The notes under the pieces were generated by a model that was not told the DNA's origin, ran no database searches, and worked only from the letters and a program-made list of their open reading frames with translations. Shown here in pieces: positions 26,661-35,060 of a DNA stretch of 64,000 nucleotides (its first letter is position 1; every line of letters starts with the position of its first letter). The stretch lies in assembly GCA_963780805.1 (NCBI GenBank), contig CAWADP010000003.1, positions 1-64,000 on the forward strand. The letters are read 5' to 3'. The DNA comes from JASHVB01 sp963780805 (GTDB taxonomy: Bacteria; Pseudomonadota; Alphaproteobacteria; Acetobacterales; Acetobacteraceae). The translations under genes were made by a program, and so were the position numbers.

Positions 26661-28316
26661 ATGGATTATCCCTATGATCTCGGCCCCTACTCCCGCACCG
26701 TGACCACCGCTTCGGCAGACGCGCAACGCTGGTTCGACCGTGGCCTCAACTGGTGCTTTGGCTTCCACCACGAGGAGGCCGGCAGCTGCTTCGAGAAAGC
26801 GCTGCAGGCAGACCCGAACTGTGCCATGGCGCATTGGGGCGTCGCCTACGCCGCCGGACCGAACTACAACTTCCCCTGGGACCTGATGGATCCCACCAGC
26901 AAGGCCGCGGCGCTCGCCCGCGCCTATGATGCCGCCTGCGCGGCCCGTGCCCTGACCGACGGCGTCACCGCACAGGAACGCGCCTTGATCGATGCGCTGG
27001 CCGCCCGCTATCCGCAGCGCGCGCCCATCGACGACCAGAACCCCTGGAACGACGCTTTCGCCGACGCGATGCGCCTCGCCCATCATGCCCATCCCGACGA
27101 CCTCGATCTGCGCTGCGTCTTCGCGGAGGCGATCCTCAACCGCACGCCCTGGCGCATGTGGGACCTGCGCAGCGGCCAGCCTGCCCCGGGCGCCGGCACG
27201 CTTGAGACATGCGACTTGCTCGACTCCGCCTTCCGCGACCTGCCGAGCGCGATGCACCACCCCGGGCTGCTTCATCTGCACGTCCACCTGATGGAGATGT
27301 CGCCGCATCCGGAAGCGGCATTGGTGAGCGGCGACCGCTTGCGCGAGGTGAGCCCCGATATGGGCCACCTGGCGCACATGCCCACGCACATCGACATCCA
27401 ATGCGGCCATTACCGTGATGCGATGCACTGGAACCAGAAGGCGATCATCGCCGACCGCAAGTTCTATGACCGCGCAGGACCGATGAACTTCTATTCAGGC
27501 TACCGCATCCACAATTACCATTTCGCCGCCTACGGTGCGATGTTCCTCGGACAGTACGCGCCCGCCATCGCCGCGGCCGACGAGTTGATCGAGACCATGC
27601 CCGAGGCGTTTCTGCGCATTCCCTCACCGCCGATGGCCGATTTCTTTGAGGGCTACGTTTCCATCCGGCAACATGTCCTGATCCGCTTCGGCAAATGGCG
27701 CGAGATCATCGCGCAGGATCTGCCGGCCGATCGCGAACTCTACTGCAACACGGTTGCGATGATGCACTACGCAAAGGGCGTTGCGCACGCCGCACTAGGC
27801 GAGGTCGCGGCGGCGGAGGCGGAGCAAGCGCTGTTTCGTGCGGCTGCGCAACGGGTGCCCAGCACCCGGCAAATTCACAACGTGCCCTGCGCGCAGCTGC
27901 TGGCGATCGCCGAGCAGATGCTGGAAGGCGAAATCGCCTATCGCCACGGCGACTACGATGCGGCCTTTGCCCGTCTGCGTGCCGCGATCGCACTGGAAGA
28001 CGACCTGCCCTACGACGAGCCATGGGGTTGGATGCAGCCGATCCGTCACGCGCTCGGCGCGCTGCTGCTGGAGCAGGGGCGTACTGCGGAGGCGGAGGCG
28101 GTCTATCGGGAGGATCTCGGGCTTGGCGGCGCGCTGCCCCGGGCGCAGATCCACCCTGACAATTTGTGGGCGCTGCGCGGATTGCTCGACTGTCTCGATC
28201 GGCGCGGCGAGACAGCGGAGGCCGCGCTGATCCGCCAGCGCGTGGACTTCGCCGCTGCCCGCGCCGACATGCCCGTGCCGGTGTCCTGCTTCTGTGCCCG
28301 CGCGAACGCCGCCTGA
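26661..28316 (+). CDS. TPR-repeat protein of unknown function
   Basis: 551 residues, helical. It starts DLGPYSRTVTTASADAQRWF, then RGLNWCFGFHHEEAGSCFEK, where a His-rich helix is conserved in this family of alphaproteobacterial TPR proteins. Further helix pairs run to the end (AIAYRHGDYDAAFARLRAA). A middle section is rich in His/Met (HHPGLLHLHVHLMEMSPHP, HLAHMPTHIDIQCGHY) and could bind metal. AGGAGG lies 5 bases before ATG 26661. No signal peptide. I do not know its role. Confidence 0.75.
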   Translation: MDYPYDLGPYSRTVTTASADAQRWFDRGLNWCFGFHHEEAGSCFEKALQADPNCAMAHWGVAYAAGPNYNFPWDLMDPTSKAAALARAYDAACAARALTDGVTAQERALIDALAARYPQRAPIDDQNPWNDAFADAMRLAHHAHPDDLDLRCVFAEAILNRTPWRMWDLRSGQPAPGAGTLETCDLLDSAFRDLPSAMHHPGLLHLHVHLMEMSPHPEAALVSGDRLREVSPDMGHLAHMPTHIDIQCGHYRDAMHWNQKAIIADRKFYDRAGPMNFYSGYRIHNYHFAAYGAMFLGQYAPAIAAADELIETMPEAFLRIPSPPMADFFEGYVSIRQHVLIRFGKWREIIAQDLPADRELYCNTVAMMHYAKGVAHAALGEVAAAEAEQALFRAAAQRVPSTRQIHNVPCAQLLAIAEQMLEGEIAYRHGDYDAAFARLRAAIALEDDLPYDEPWGWMQPIRHALGALLLEQGRTAEAEAVYREDLGLGGALPRAQIHPDNLWALRGLLDCLDRRGETAEAALIRQRVDFAAARADMPVPVSCFCARANAA

Positions 28317-28379
28317 GCACCCGCGGCCGCGGCGCGCACGGACGCGCCTTCGCTAGCGGCGCGCACGGACGCGACTTCG

Positions 28380-29687
28380 CTACGACGGGCTGCCGATCAT
28401 GAAGCTCACCATATGATCGGCAGAATGATCGGCAGAATGATCGGCAGACACCGCTGCCGATGCGCCGGCATACTGCACCCCGTCGTAGCTGTGCCCGGCC
28501 ACGCACAGGTGCGACGACGACATGCCGCTCTTGCCGAGGAAGTCGAGCGTCAGCGTATGGGTGCCCGCCCCGAATGCTCCCGAGAAGCCGAATGTCTGGG
28601 TCTCGGCATCCTGGCGCAAGGCTGTGATGGTCTGCGTCGCACCGATCTGGCGTCCGTCGAGCATGGCAATGAACTGAGACTCCGGCGTGTCGGTCGAAAG
28701 CTGCAGCGCCAGTGTATCGCTCGAAACCGTGGTCGTGGCCGTCGTCTGGTATGGCGGTGCGGTGCTGATCGTCGGTTCGGTAGTGAGATAGGTGGTGGCG
28801 GAAACATTCACCGGACCGCTGGAGATCTGCCCGGAGGTCAGCCCATACACGCTGTTGTTCGTGAAGTTCACCGGCAGGCTGCTGAAATTCACGATCGCGC
28901 GGGCGTCGCCGACATGCTCGTCGTTGACGATCGTGTTGTTGCTGATCGTCAGGCTGGAGCCGGAATACAGCGAGCCGGACGCTCCGAATGCAATAATCGC
29001 CGGGTTCTCGCTCTTCGGCCCCTGCTCGATGATATTGCCGGTGACCGTGTCCACACCGCCGTTCGGCAGGTTGATCGAATACGATGCCGTGGCCGTCGGG
29101 CCATCCACGATACGGTTGTTGGTGATGTTGTTGACCAGGGCACGGCTTTGAATCTCGTTCCCGGTGTTCGCGGCGGTAACGTAGGATCCGCTGATACTGA
29201 ATTTGCCGACCGCGCCAATATAGATATTGTGGTCCAACCCGCTGGTGGTGCCGTTATCGGCGAATTCCGAATTGGTGATGGTGATCGAACCGCTGGCATC
29301 GCTATCTGCCAGCAACCCGTTTTGATTGTTGTGGAAGTAGCTGTTGTTGATCGTCAGGTTGCCGGTCTGGTAGCGCACCCCCGCCGCGTTGCCGCCTTCC
29401 GCCGCGCTGATCGCGGCACCCGAGAATTCCAGATTGTCGAGCGTCACCGTCGGACTGGTGGTCGCCGTGCCGATGACCAGGATACCCTTCTCGTTGGGCG
29501 GCGGCTCGGTCGCCACCAGGTTGACCATGCCACCCACACCCTCGATGGTGATGCTGGTGGCGATGGTAGAGAAATCATTCGTGTAGGTTCCGGCCTGCAC
29601 CTGGATGACGTCGCCGTTGTGCGAGGCGGCAATGGCGGCGGACAGGGTTGCATATTCCTTGCCCGGCCCAACGGTCAGTGTAGCCAT
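28380..29687 (-). CDS. Secreted-type right-handed beta-helix protein with C-terminal carbohydrate-binding domain
   Basis: 435 residues. It opens with LTVGPGKEYATLSAAIAAS and GDVIQVQAGTY, the classic entry into a pectate-lyase-like beta helix. Repeating coils with NNSYF, TNSEF and NNTIV asparagine ladders follow. From about residue 325 a jelly-roll domain (LALQLSTDTPESQFIAMLDG, GAGTHTLTLDFL) resembles CBM60/CBM36-type xylan binders. No signal peptide is visible, so export may be type I or leaderless. The C terminus is unusual: ADHSADHSADH from a DNA tandem repeat, then a short hydrophobic end. Cell-surface or polysaccharide binding is inferred. Confidence 0.72.
   Translation of the reverse strand: MATLTVGPGKEYATLSAAIAASHNGDVIQVQAGTYTNDFSTIATSITIEGVGGMVNLVATEPPPNEKGILVIGTATTSPTVTLDNLEFSGAAISAAEGGNAAGVRYQTGNLTINNSYFHNNQNGLLADSDASGSITITNSEFADNGTTSGLDHNIYIGAVGKFSISGSYVTAANTGNEIQSRALVNNITNNRIVDGPTATASYSINLPNGGVDTVTGNIIEQGPKSENPAIIAFGASGSLYSGSSLTISNNTIVNDEHVGDARAIVNFSSLPVNFTNNSVYGLTSGQISSGPVNVSATTYLTTEPTISTAPPYQTTATTTVSSDTLALQLSTDTPESQFIAMLDGRQIGATQTITALRQDAETQTFGFSGAFGAGTHTLTLDFLGKSGMSSSHLCVAGHSYDGVQYAGASAAVSADHSADHSADHMVSFMIGSPS
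28413..28448 (+). repeat. 12-bp tandem repeat x3 in the beta-helix gene
   Basis: Three perfect copies of ATGATCGGCAGA encoding S-A-D-H on the minus strand, close to the stop codon. Confidence 0.9.
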
Positions 29688-29915
29688 GACGAGGGCCTAT
29701 CCTTGTTGAAGCGCCGATACATTCTGAGGGATCGGCCCGTGCGCCCGCATCAACAAGGAAGCCTCCTGTCATTAATAAGAAGTGATTGTTCCCCATGCAA
29801 CATGTAGAGCGTCGCGGACTGCAAGTGGCGTATTCACGCTTTGCCAGCCGATCTCGTGCTGGGTTGCAAATATGTGGCCGAACCCGACGCGCGACGGGCT
29901 ATCGTCCGCCTCCCG

Positions 29916-30698
29916 TTATCGCCCAGCCGTCCAACCGCCATCGATCGGCAGCGCCGCGCCGTTGATGTCGGCACCCTGCGGTCCGCACAGGAAGGCGATC
30001 AGCCCGGCCACGTTCGCATCATCGACGAAACGCCGCGACGGCTGGCGCGCCTCCAGGAAGCGTTCCTCCGCTGCTTCGCGCGGCAGGCCCTCGCGCTGCA
30101 TCTCGTTCTGCAGCCGGCGCTCGATCGCCGGGGTCAGCACCGTGCCGGGACAGATCGCGTTGCAGGTGATGCCGGTGCGCGCGCATTCCAGCGCGACCGC
30201 GCGGGTCAGCCCGATCAGCGCGGTCTTGGTGGTGATGTAATCGACGCGCTCGACAGTGGCGAAGCTGCCGTACACCGAGGCCATGTTGACGATCCGTCCC
30301 CAGCCCTTCGCCTTCATCCCCGGCAGCGCCAGCCGGATCGCGTGGAACGGGGCGGACAGATTGACGGCCAACGCCTCGTCCCAATGCTCGGGGACGAAAT
30401 TTTCGACGGCACCGAAATAGCGCACCACCGCATTGTTTATCAATATGTCGAGCGCGCCGAACACCTGCGTCGCCCCGCGCACCAGCGCGGCAATCTGGTC
30501 CGGACGGCGCAAATCGGCACCGTGGTATTCGGCGTGCACGCCGAGTGCTTCCAGCTCTTCGACGCACGCCTCGATCGTTGCCGGATCGGCGAATCCGTTC
30601 AGCATGACGTTGCAGCCTTGCGCGGCCAGGGCCTTTGCCGTGGCGAAGCCGATGCCGCCGAGCGATCCCGTGACCAGCGCCGATTTTCCCGCCAGCAT
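29916..30698 (-). CDS. Short-chain dehydrogenase/reductase (3-hydroxybutyrate dehydrogenase-like)
   Basis: 260 residues. NAD-binding loop TGSLGGIG (about residues 10-17), NNAVVRYFG, active-site Ser in NMASVYGSF, YITTK as the YxxxK motif, then CPGTVLTP and the ending GAALPIDGGWTAG. The spacing and 'GSLGGIG' loop resemble D-3-hydroxybutyrate dehydrogenases, but many SDRs share it, so the substrate is open. ATG 30698 has AAAGGAA 8-14 bases upstream; the frame goes on to 30743. Divergent from a second SDR, 107 bases apart. Confidence 0.85.
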   Translation of the reverse strand: MLAGKSALVTGSLGGIGFATAKALAAQGCNVMLNGFADPATIEACVEELEALGVHAEYHGADLRRPDQIAALVRGATQVFGALDILINNAVVRYFGAVENFVPEHWDEALAVNLSAPFHAIRLALPGMKAKGWGRIVNMASVYGSFATVERVDYITTKTALIGLTRAVALECARTGITCNAICPGTVLTPAIERRLQNEMQREGLPREAAEERFLEARQPSRRFVDDANVAGLIAFLCGPQGADINGAALPIDGGWTAGR

Positions 30699-30805
30699 GC
30701 GTTGCGTTCCTTTCGGCAGACCCGTTCCTTTGTAGAGCCGCATTTCAGGTTGGACCCGGGCGCGGGGAATGGGAAGATCGCGCGGTCAGGCAAAGGGAGG
30801 AGGAC

Positions 30806-31594
30806 GTGGGACAACTCGACGGCAAGGTGGGGCTGATCACGGGCGCCGCATCCGGCATTGGCGCCGCGTGCGCCCGCGTGCTGGCGCGCGAGGGTGCGAA
30901 GCTGGTTCTGACTGATCTGGACGCGGCCGGCGGCGAGCGCGTCGCGGCCGAAACCGGCGCCGTTTTCGTGCGCCACGATGTGACCGACGAAGCCGCCTGG
31001 CCGGAAGTGATCGCGACCACAGAGCAACGCTTCGGCGGCCTGCACATCCTGGTGGCCAATGCCGGCATCGGCATCATGGGCCCGGCGATCGACATGTCGT
31101 TCGCCGACTGGCGGCGGCAGATGGCGGTGAACGTCGATGGCGTGTTCCTGACGGTGAAATACGGCATCCCGGCGATGCGTCGTTCCGGCGGCGGTTCGGT
31201 GGTGATGATGTCGTCGGTGGCGGGCCTGCGCGGCTCCGCCGGCCTTGCCGGCTACAGCGCCACGAAAGGCGCGGTACGATTGTTCGCCAAGTCGATGGCG
31301 CTGGAATGCGCACAAGCAAACGACAAGATCCGGGTGAACTCGGTGCATCCGGGCATCATCGATACGCCGATCTGGGGCAAGCTGCCGCGGGGAACCAACG
31401 CACCGCTCGACGCGAAAGCGATGGCCGCGGCGAGCGTGCCGTTGGGCGAAGTCGGCGTGCCGGAGGATATCGCCGAAGGCGTGCTGTATCTCGCCTCCGA
31501 CGCATCGCGCCATGTAACCGGATCGGAACTGGTGATCGACGGCGGCCTGACCGCCGGCCGGATCACGCGGTTCCCCACCGCGCCGCGCACGTAG
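30806..31594 (+). CDS. Short-chain dehydrogenase/reductase (classical, NAD(P)-dependent)
   Basis: 262 residues. TGAASGIGAACARVLAREGA is the cofactor loop; the Asp in LTDLDAAGGE suggests NAD rather than NADP preference. NAGIG, the Ser in MMSSVAGLRG, YSATK and VHPGIIDTP complete the active site, with the usual GSELVIDGG end. Start is GTG 30806 preceded by GGGAGGAGG. It resembles cyclohexanol or 7-alpha-hydroxysteroid dehydrogenases. Shares a promoter region with the divergent SDR. Confidence 0.88.
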   Translation: MGQLDGKVGLITGAASGIGAACARVLAREGAKLVLTDLDAAGGERVAAETGAVFVRHDVTDEAAWPEVIATTEQRFGGLHILVANAGIGIMGPAIDMSFADWRRQMAVNVDGVFLTVKYGIPAMRRSGGGSVVMMSSVAGLRGSAGLAGYSATKGAVRLFAKSMALECAQANDKIRVNSVHPGIIDTPIWGKLPRGTNAPLDAKAMAAASVPLGEVGVPEDIAEGVLYLASDASRHVTGSELVIDGGLTAGRITRFPTAPRT

Positions 31595-32061
31595 CAACGT
31601 AACGCAAGCGAAGCGCAATCCGCCGGGTGAAGACGCTCATCCGGCGACGGCAAACCCCTCGAGGACCGGGCGTGACCACGCTCGGACCGCCGCGCTGTGT
31701 GCTTTATCCTCGGCACTTCCAGCGTTGGCTGGACCACCATTGGCATGCGCGGCATGCGCCGGCGCCACCAGTGGCGGCCAGGCCCGTTTCCAGGGCTGGC
31801 CAAATTCCTACCGCTGGTTTATCGCGACTTTGACTGTTGCGAGTCGGATCACCGACTGTTGCGAGTCGGATCACCAAGATCAGCAGCAGGGGGAAGAGAC
31901 TTGTGGATATCTCAACCTCCTCGGCGAGCCGGTCGGGGTCGTTCCCGGCTGGCGCTTCGGTTTTGGGTGCCGGTTGCTGCCGCAACGATAACGCCGCGGT
32001 CGTATCACCTTCCCGAATGTTCCGCTCGCAACCGCACAGCGAAACCTTTAGATTGTTGGCC
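31595..32061. other. 467-bp gap
   Basis: No gene recognised. It contains a perfect 22-bp tandem duplication (31832-31875). The frame leading into the aminotransferase is open from 31837 but shows no conserved sequence before 32062. Confidence 0.5.
31832..31875 (+). repeat. 22-bp perfect tandem duplication
   Basis: Two identical 22-bp units (GACTGTTGCGAGTCGGATCA plus CC) head to tail, non-coding, upstream of the aminotransferase. Confidence 0.95.
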
Positions 32062-33213
32062 ATGGACATCAACACCCTTCCCGGTTCCGGCATCGTCGCC
32101 GTGGCACGCCGCGCCGTCGCCATCCCCGGCATCGAGTTCCTCTGCTACGGCGAATCCGACCAGCCCAGCCCGCAGGCGGCGCATGACGCCGCGGTGGCGG
32201 CGCTGGATGCCGGCTTCACCCGCTATCCCGACGTGCGCGGCGTCCCCGCGCTGCGCGACTCGCTCGCCGCCTACCTGACAGGCTTGCACGCCAAGCCGGT
32301 GACCGAGGACCGGATCCAGGTCACCGCCTCCGGCATGGCCGCGGTGTCGATCGCGTTGGCCGCCATCCTGCGCCCCGGCGACCGTGTGGTGCTGCACAGC
32401 CCGATCTGGCCCAACATTCGCAACGCCGTGACCCTGCGCGGGGGGGACATCGCCACGCTGGACCTGCTCGCGCAGCCGGACGGCAGCTTCCGCCTCGACC
32501 TGGACCGGCTGGACGCAATGCTGGAAGGCGCTCGCGCCTTCATCCTGAACTCGCCGAACAACCCCACCGGCTGGACCGCCACGCACGAGGAGTTGCAGGC
32601 CATCCTGGACATCGCCCGCCGCCGTCACGTCTGGCTGATCTCCGACGAGGTCTATTCGCGCCTCATCTACACGTGCGCCCCCGCAGCCCCTTCCCTGCTC
32701 GATGTCGCCGAACCCGACGACCAGGTGATGGTGTGCAACAGCTTCTCCAAGACCTGGGTGATGACCGGCTGGCGCCTCGGCTGGCTGGTGCTGCCGGAAG
32801 GCACGCGCGACACCGTGACCGAGATCGTCGAGGTGCTGCACTCCGGCGTCGCCCCCTTCATCCAGCAGGCCGGAATCGCCGCCATCCAAGACACCGATGG
32901 CGTGGAACGCTTCCGTGCTCATTGCGCTACCGGACGAACGATGGCGGGCCGGGCGCTCGACGGTGTGAATGGCGTGCGCTACGCCGCGCCCCCTGGTGCG
33001 TTCTATGCCTTCGTGGGCGTGGAGGGACTGACCGACAGCCTGGACCTGGCGATGAAGCTGGTGGCGAAGCACCGGGTCGCGGTCGCGCCCGGCGTGGCGT
33101 TTGGCAGCGCCGGGGAAGGTTTCCTGCGGGTCTGTTTCGCCCAGTCGGCAGAACGGATGGAGCGAGCAATGCAACGGTTGCGTGATGGCATACGGGTGGA
33201 GATGACGGGATGA
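32062..33213 (+). CDS. Class I/II PLP-dependent aminotransferase
   Basis: 383 residues, fold type I. CYGESDQPSPQAA and TRYPDVRGVPALRDSLAAY are the family start; SPNNPTGW holds the Asn that contacts PLP; ISDEVYSRLIY holds the Asp/Tyr pair; Lys230 in SFSKTWVMTGWRLGW is the Schiff-base lysine; FLRVCFAQS holds the Arg that binds the substrate carboxylate. Resembles aspartate/aromatic aminotransferases of the Rhizobiales AspC/PatA type. ATG 32062 is chosen from homologue-like start MDINTLP. The next gene overlaps by 4 bases. Confidence 0.9.
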   Translation: MDINTLPGSGIVAVARRAVAIPGIEFLCYGESDQPSPQAAHDAAVAALDAGFTRYPDVRGVPALRDSLAAYLTGLHAKPVTEDRIQVTASGMAAVSIALAAILRPGDRVVLHSPIWPNIRNAVTLRGGDIATLDLLAQPDGSFRLDLDRLDAMLEGARAFILNSPNNPTGWTATHEELQAILDIARRRHVWLISDEVYSRLIYTCAPAAPSLLDVAEPDDQVMVCNSFSKTWVMTGWRLGWLVLPEGTRDTVTEIVEVLHSGVAPFIQQAGIAAIQDTDGVERFRAHCATGRTMAGRALDGVNGVRYAAPPGAFYAFVGVEGLTDSLDLAMKLVAKHRVAVAPGVAFGSAGEGFLRVCFAQSAERMERAMQRLRDGIRVEMTG

Positions 33214-33911
33214 GCGGCGCCTCGGAACTGCGTTGCGCGGTGTGCGCTGGGCCGGCACGGTCGCCATTTCACGCGCCTCGGCCGCCGGAGCTGGCACCTG
33301 ACATGGACATGCGGCCGGGCGAGCCGATGCGCTCCACGTTGCGTGACTGGGTACAGGCTTGCGGCAAATGCGGCGCGGCGGCGTGGGACCTGTCCACGCT
33401 GCCAGCGGGAACGAAAGCGGTGGTGGAATCGGCCCCTTACCACGCGCTCAGCCTGGAAGCCGCGGAAGACACGCGGCTGTTCCGCCGCTGGGCGATGATC
33501 TGTGTCGCCGCGGGCGATCAGGAGATGGCCGCCGAGACCACGCTGATGGCCGCCTGGGCCGCCGACGACGGCGCCGACATGGTGGAGGCGGCAAAACTGC
33601 GCCGTGACGTGGCGGCGCTGTGGGGCGAGCCGGCGGACCTGTCGAAGGCACTGCGCCTGCTGGACGTGCTGCGCCGCGCCGGCGAGTTCGCCGCGGTCGA
33701 GACTCGCGGGCAGAAGTTGGCGGCCAGTGGGGCGACCAGTGGGGCAACCGGAGGGCTGGATGCGTTCGCTGCCGCGGTCGTCGCGTTCCAGCGCGACCGC
33801 GCCGCGGCCCGCGACGTCGGCCGCCATCTGCTCTCGAGCGCCGTGGCGAGCCATGTGCTTCCGCACGATCTCCCAACCCCGAAATTCTGGAACGCGCTGC
33901 TGCCGCAGTAG
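33210..33911 (+). CDS. Hypothetical protein with N-terminal zinc-ribbon-like cysteines
   Basis: 233 residues, overlapping the aminotransferase stop (ATGA) and so co-translated. Two CxxC pairs (LRCAVCAG near residue 8 and ACGKCGAA near 51) could form a zinc ribbon. The remainder is alpha-helical (LFRRWAMICVAAGDQEMAAE, ALRLLDVLRRAGEFAAVE) like TPR or a DUF2225-type accessory. A 12-bp repeat encodes SGATSGAT. I do not recognise the family. Confidence 0.7.
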   Translation: MSGASELRCAVCAGPARSPFHAPRPPELAPDMDMRPGEPMRSTLRDWVQACGKCGAAAWDLSTLPAGTKAVVESAPYHALSLEAAEDTRLFRRWAMICVAAGDQEMAAETTLMAAWAADDGADMVEAAKLRRDVAALWGEPADLSKALRLLDVLRRAGEFAAVETRGQKLAASGATSGATGGLDAFAAAVVAFQRDRAAARDVGRHLLSSAVASHVLPHDLPTPKFWNALLPQ

Positions 33912-33942
33912 CACAGGCATTTCCGTACTACTGTCATTACTA

Positions 33943-34052
33943 CTGTCGTTGGAGCGAAGCGGACGAAGCAATCCCCGCCGAGCGCCACACGAACCGTCCT
34001 GACTCGCCTCCGATGGGGATTGCTTCGGTCGCCTCGCTCCTCGCAATGACAG
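33943..34052. repeat. Dispersed palindromic repeat, copy 1
   Basis: Arms CTGTCGTTGGAGCGAAGC... and ...CTCCTCGCAATGACAG are inverted copies of about 34 bases; the inner ends are GAAGCAATCCCC and GGGGATTGCTTC. The same 'GTCATTGCGAGGAGCGAAGC' unit recurs at 37.8 kb and 41.9 kb. It ends the beta-roll remnant next to it. Confidence 0.85.
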
Positions 34053-34242
34053 TAGTGGCATCGGTGTTGTGCGGGTACACCACGTAGCTGTTGCCGCTCA
34101 GCGCCAGGCTCGCCGAACCTCCGGTCAGGTCGAAGCTCTCGTCGCCTGCGCCGCCGGTTACCGTGTCGGTGCCGCCGTTCCGGGTGACGCTGTTGCTGTA
34201 GCCCTGAAGCGTAACGCTATCGGTACCGCTGTCACCGACCAC
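34053..34242 (-). pseudogene. Remnant of a beta-roll (RTX-like) repeat protein
   Basis: From GTG 34242 the frame reads VGDSGTDSVTLQGYSNSVT, then GGAGDESFDLTGGSASLALS, a pattern like the C-terminal repeats of haemolysin-type proteins. It runs straight into the palindromic repeat at 34052, after which likeness is lost. Upstream, CCATGACGGGAAAAGC is shared with 42.2 kb. The fragment is too short to be a gene and was probably cut by repeat insertion. Confidence 0.5.
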
Positions 34243-34265
34243 TGGCCCGCCATGACGGGAAAAGC

Positions 34266-34985
34266 TCAGTCCGCGTCCCCCTGATCGCCCAGCAGTGCAC
34301 GCAAGGCCGCGACGTCGTGCAGCGTGATCGTGCGCCCGGTCTGGCTCAGCCAGCCCGCCTCACGCCACAGCCCCAGGTGCTTGTTGATGCTCTCGCGGAT
34401 CAGCCCGGTCATGGCGCCCAGCTCGCGCTGCGACAACGGCAGGCTGATCTGCAATCCGTCCGCCGCCGGCCGCGAGTGCAGCGCCGCCAGTTGCAGTAGA
34501 GCCTTCGCCAGCCGCGCCGGCGCCGGCAGTTCCAATCCGTCGGTCATCTGCCGGGTCGCCTTGTTCAGCCGCCGACCAAGCAATCGGATCACCCAGAACA
34601 TCGCCTCGCTCGAACGCCCGAGCGCCGCGAGGAACGCGTGTCCGTCGATCGACAGCACGGAGCATGGCGTCAGGGCCGCCGCGGTCGCCGCGCGGCCTTG
34701 CTCCGTCAGCACGCCCAGCTCGCCGAACACGTCGCCTGGACCGACGACGTCCAGCACCACCTCGCGCCCGCTCGCGGTGACCGCCGACAGTTTCACATAA
34801 CCGTGAACCAGCACCAGCACCGACCTGCCGTCATCGCCCTGGGCAAACACCACGGCACGCTCATCGAGCACGCGAACAGTGGCGTTGCCGACAAGCGCTT
34901 TCAGGTCGTCGGCCGCCAGCCGTTGCAGCAGCGGGTGACGACCCAGTTGTTCCAGCACGGCGCTTTGCGTCGGTGTCAGGGCCAT
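34266..34985 (-). CDS. Crp/Fnr-family transcriptional regulator
   Basis: 239 residues. Cyclic-nucleotide-binding fold: AQGDDGRSVLVLVHGYVKL, the phosphate-binding-cassette-like GDVFGELGVLTEQGRAAT and a long dimer helix. The DNA-binding part is LSQRELGAMTGLIRESINKHLGLWREAGWL. In the cassette the Glu and Arg that hold cAMP in Crp are kept, while the following Ser is Ala. There is no N-terminal cysteine set, so it is not an oxygen-sensing Fnr. It is divergent from the adenylate cyclase gene with 75 bases between, so cAMP is the obvious candidate ligand. Start ATG 34985 fits the family. Confidence 0.88.
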   Translation of the reverse strand: MALTPTQSAVLEQLGRHPLLQRLAADDLKALVGNATVRVLDERAVVFAQGDDGRSVLVLVHGYVKLSAVTASGREVVLDVVGPGDVFGELGVLTEQGRAATAAALTPCSVLSIDGHAFLAALGRSSEAMFWVIRLLGRRLNKATRQMTDGLELPAPARLAKALLQLAALHSRPAADGLQISLPLSQRELGAMTGLIRESINKHLGLWREAGWLSQTGRTITLHDVAALRALLGDQGDAD

Positions 34986-35060
34986 CCGGCGACGATACGG
35001 AAACGTCGGGACATCCGCTATCCTCCGGCCAACCCCGCGCGGCGCGCAGGAGACCAGGGC

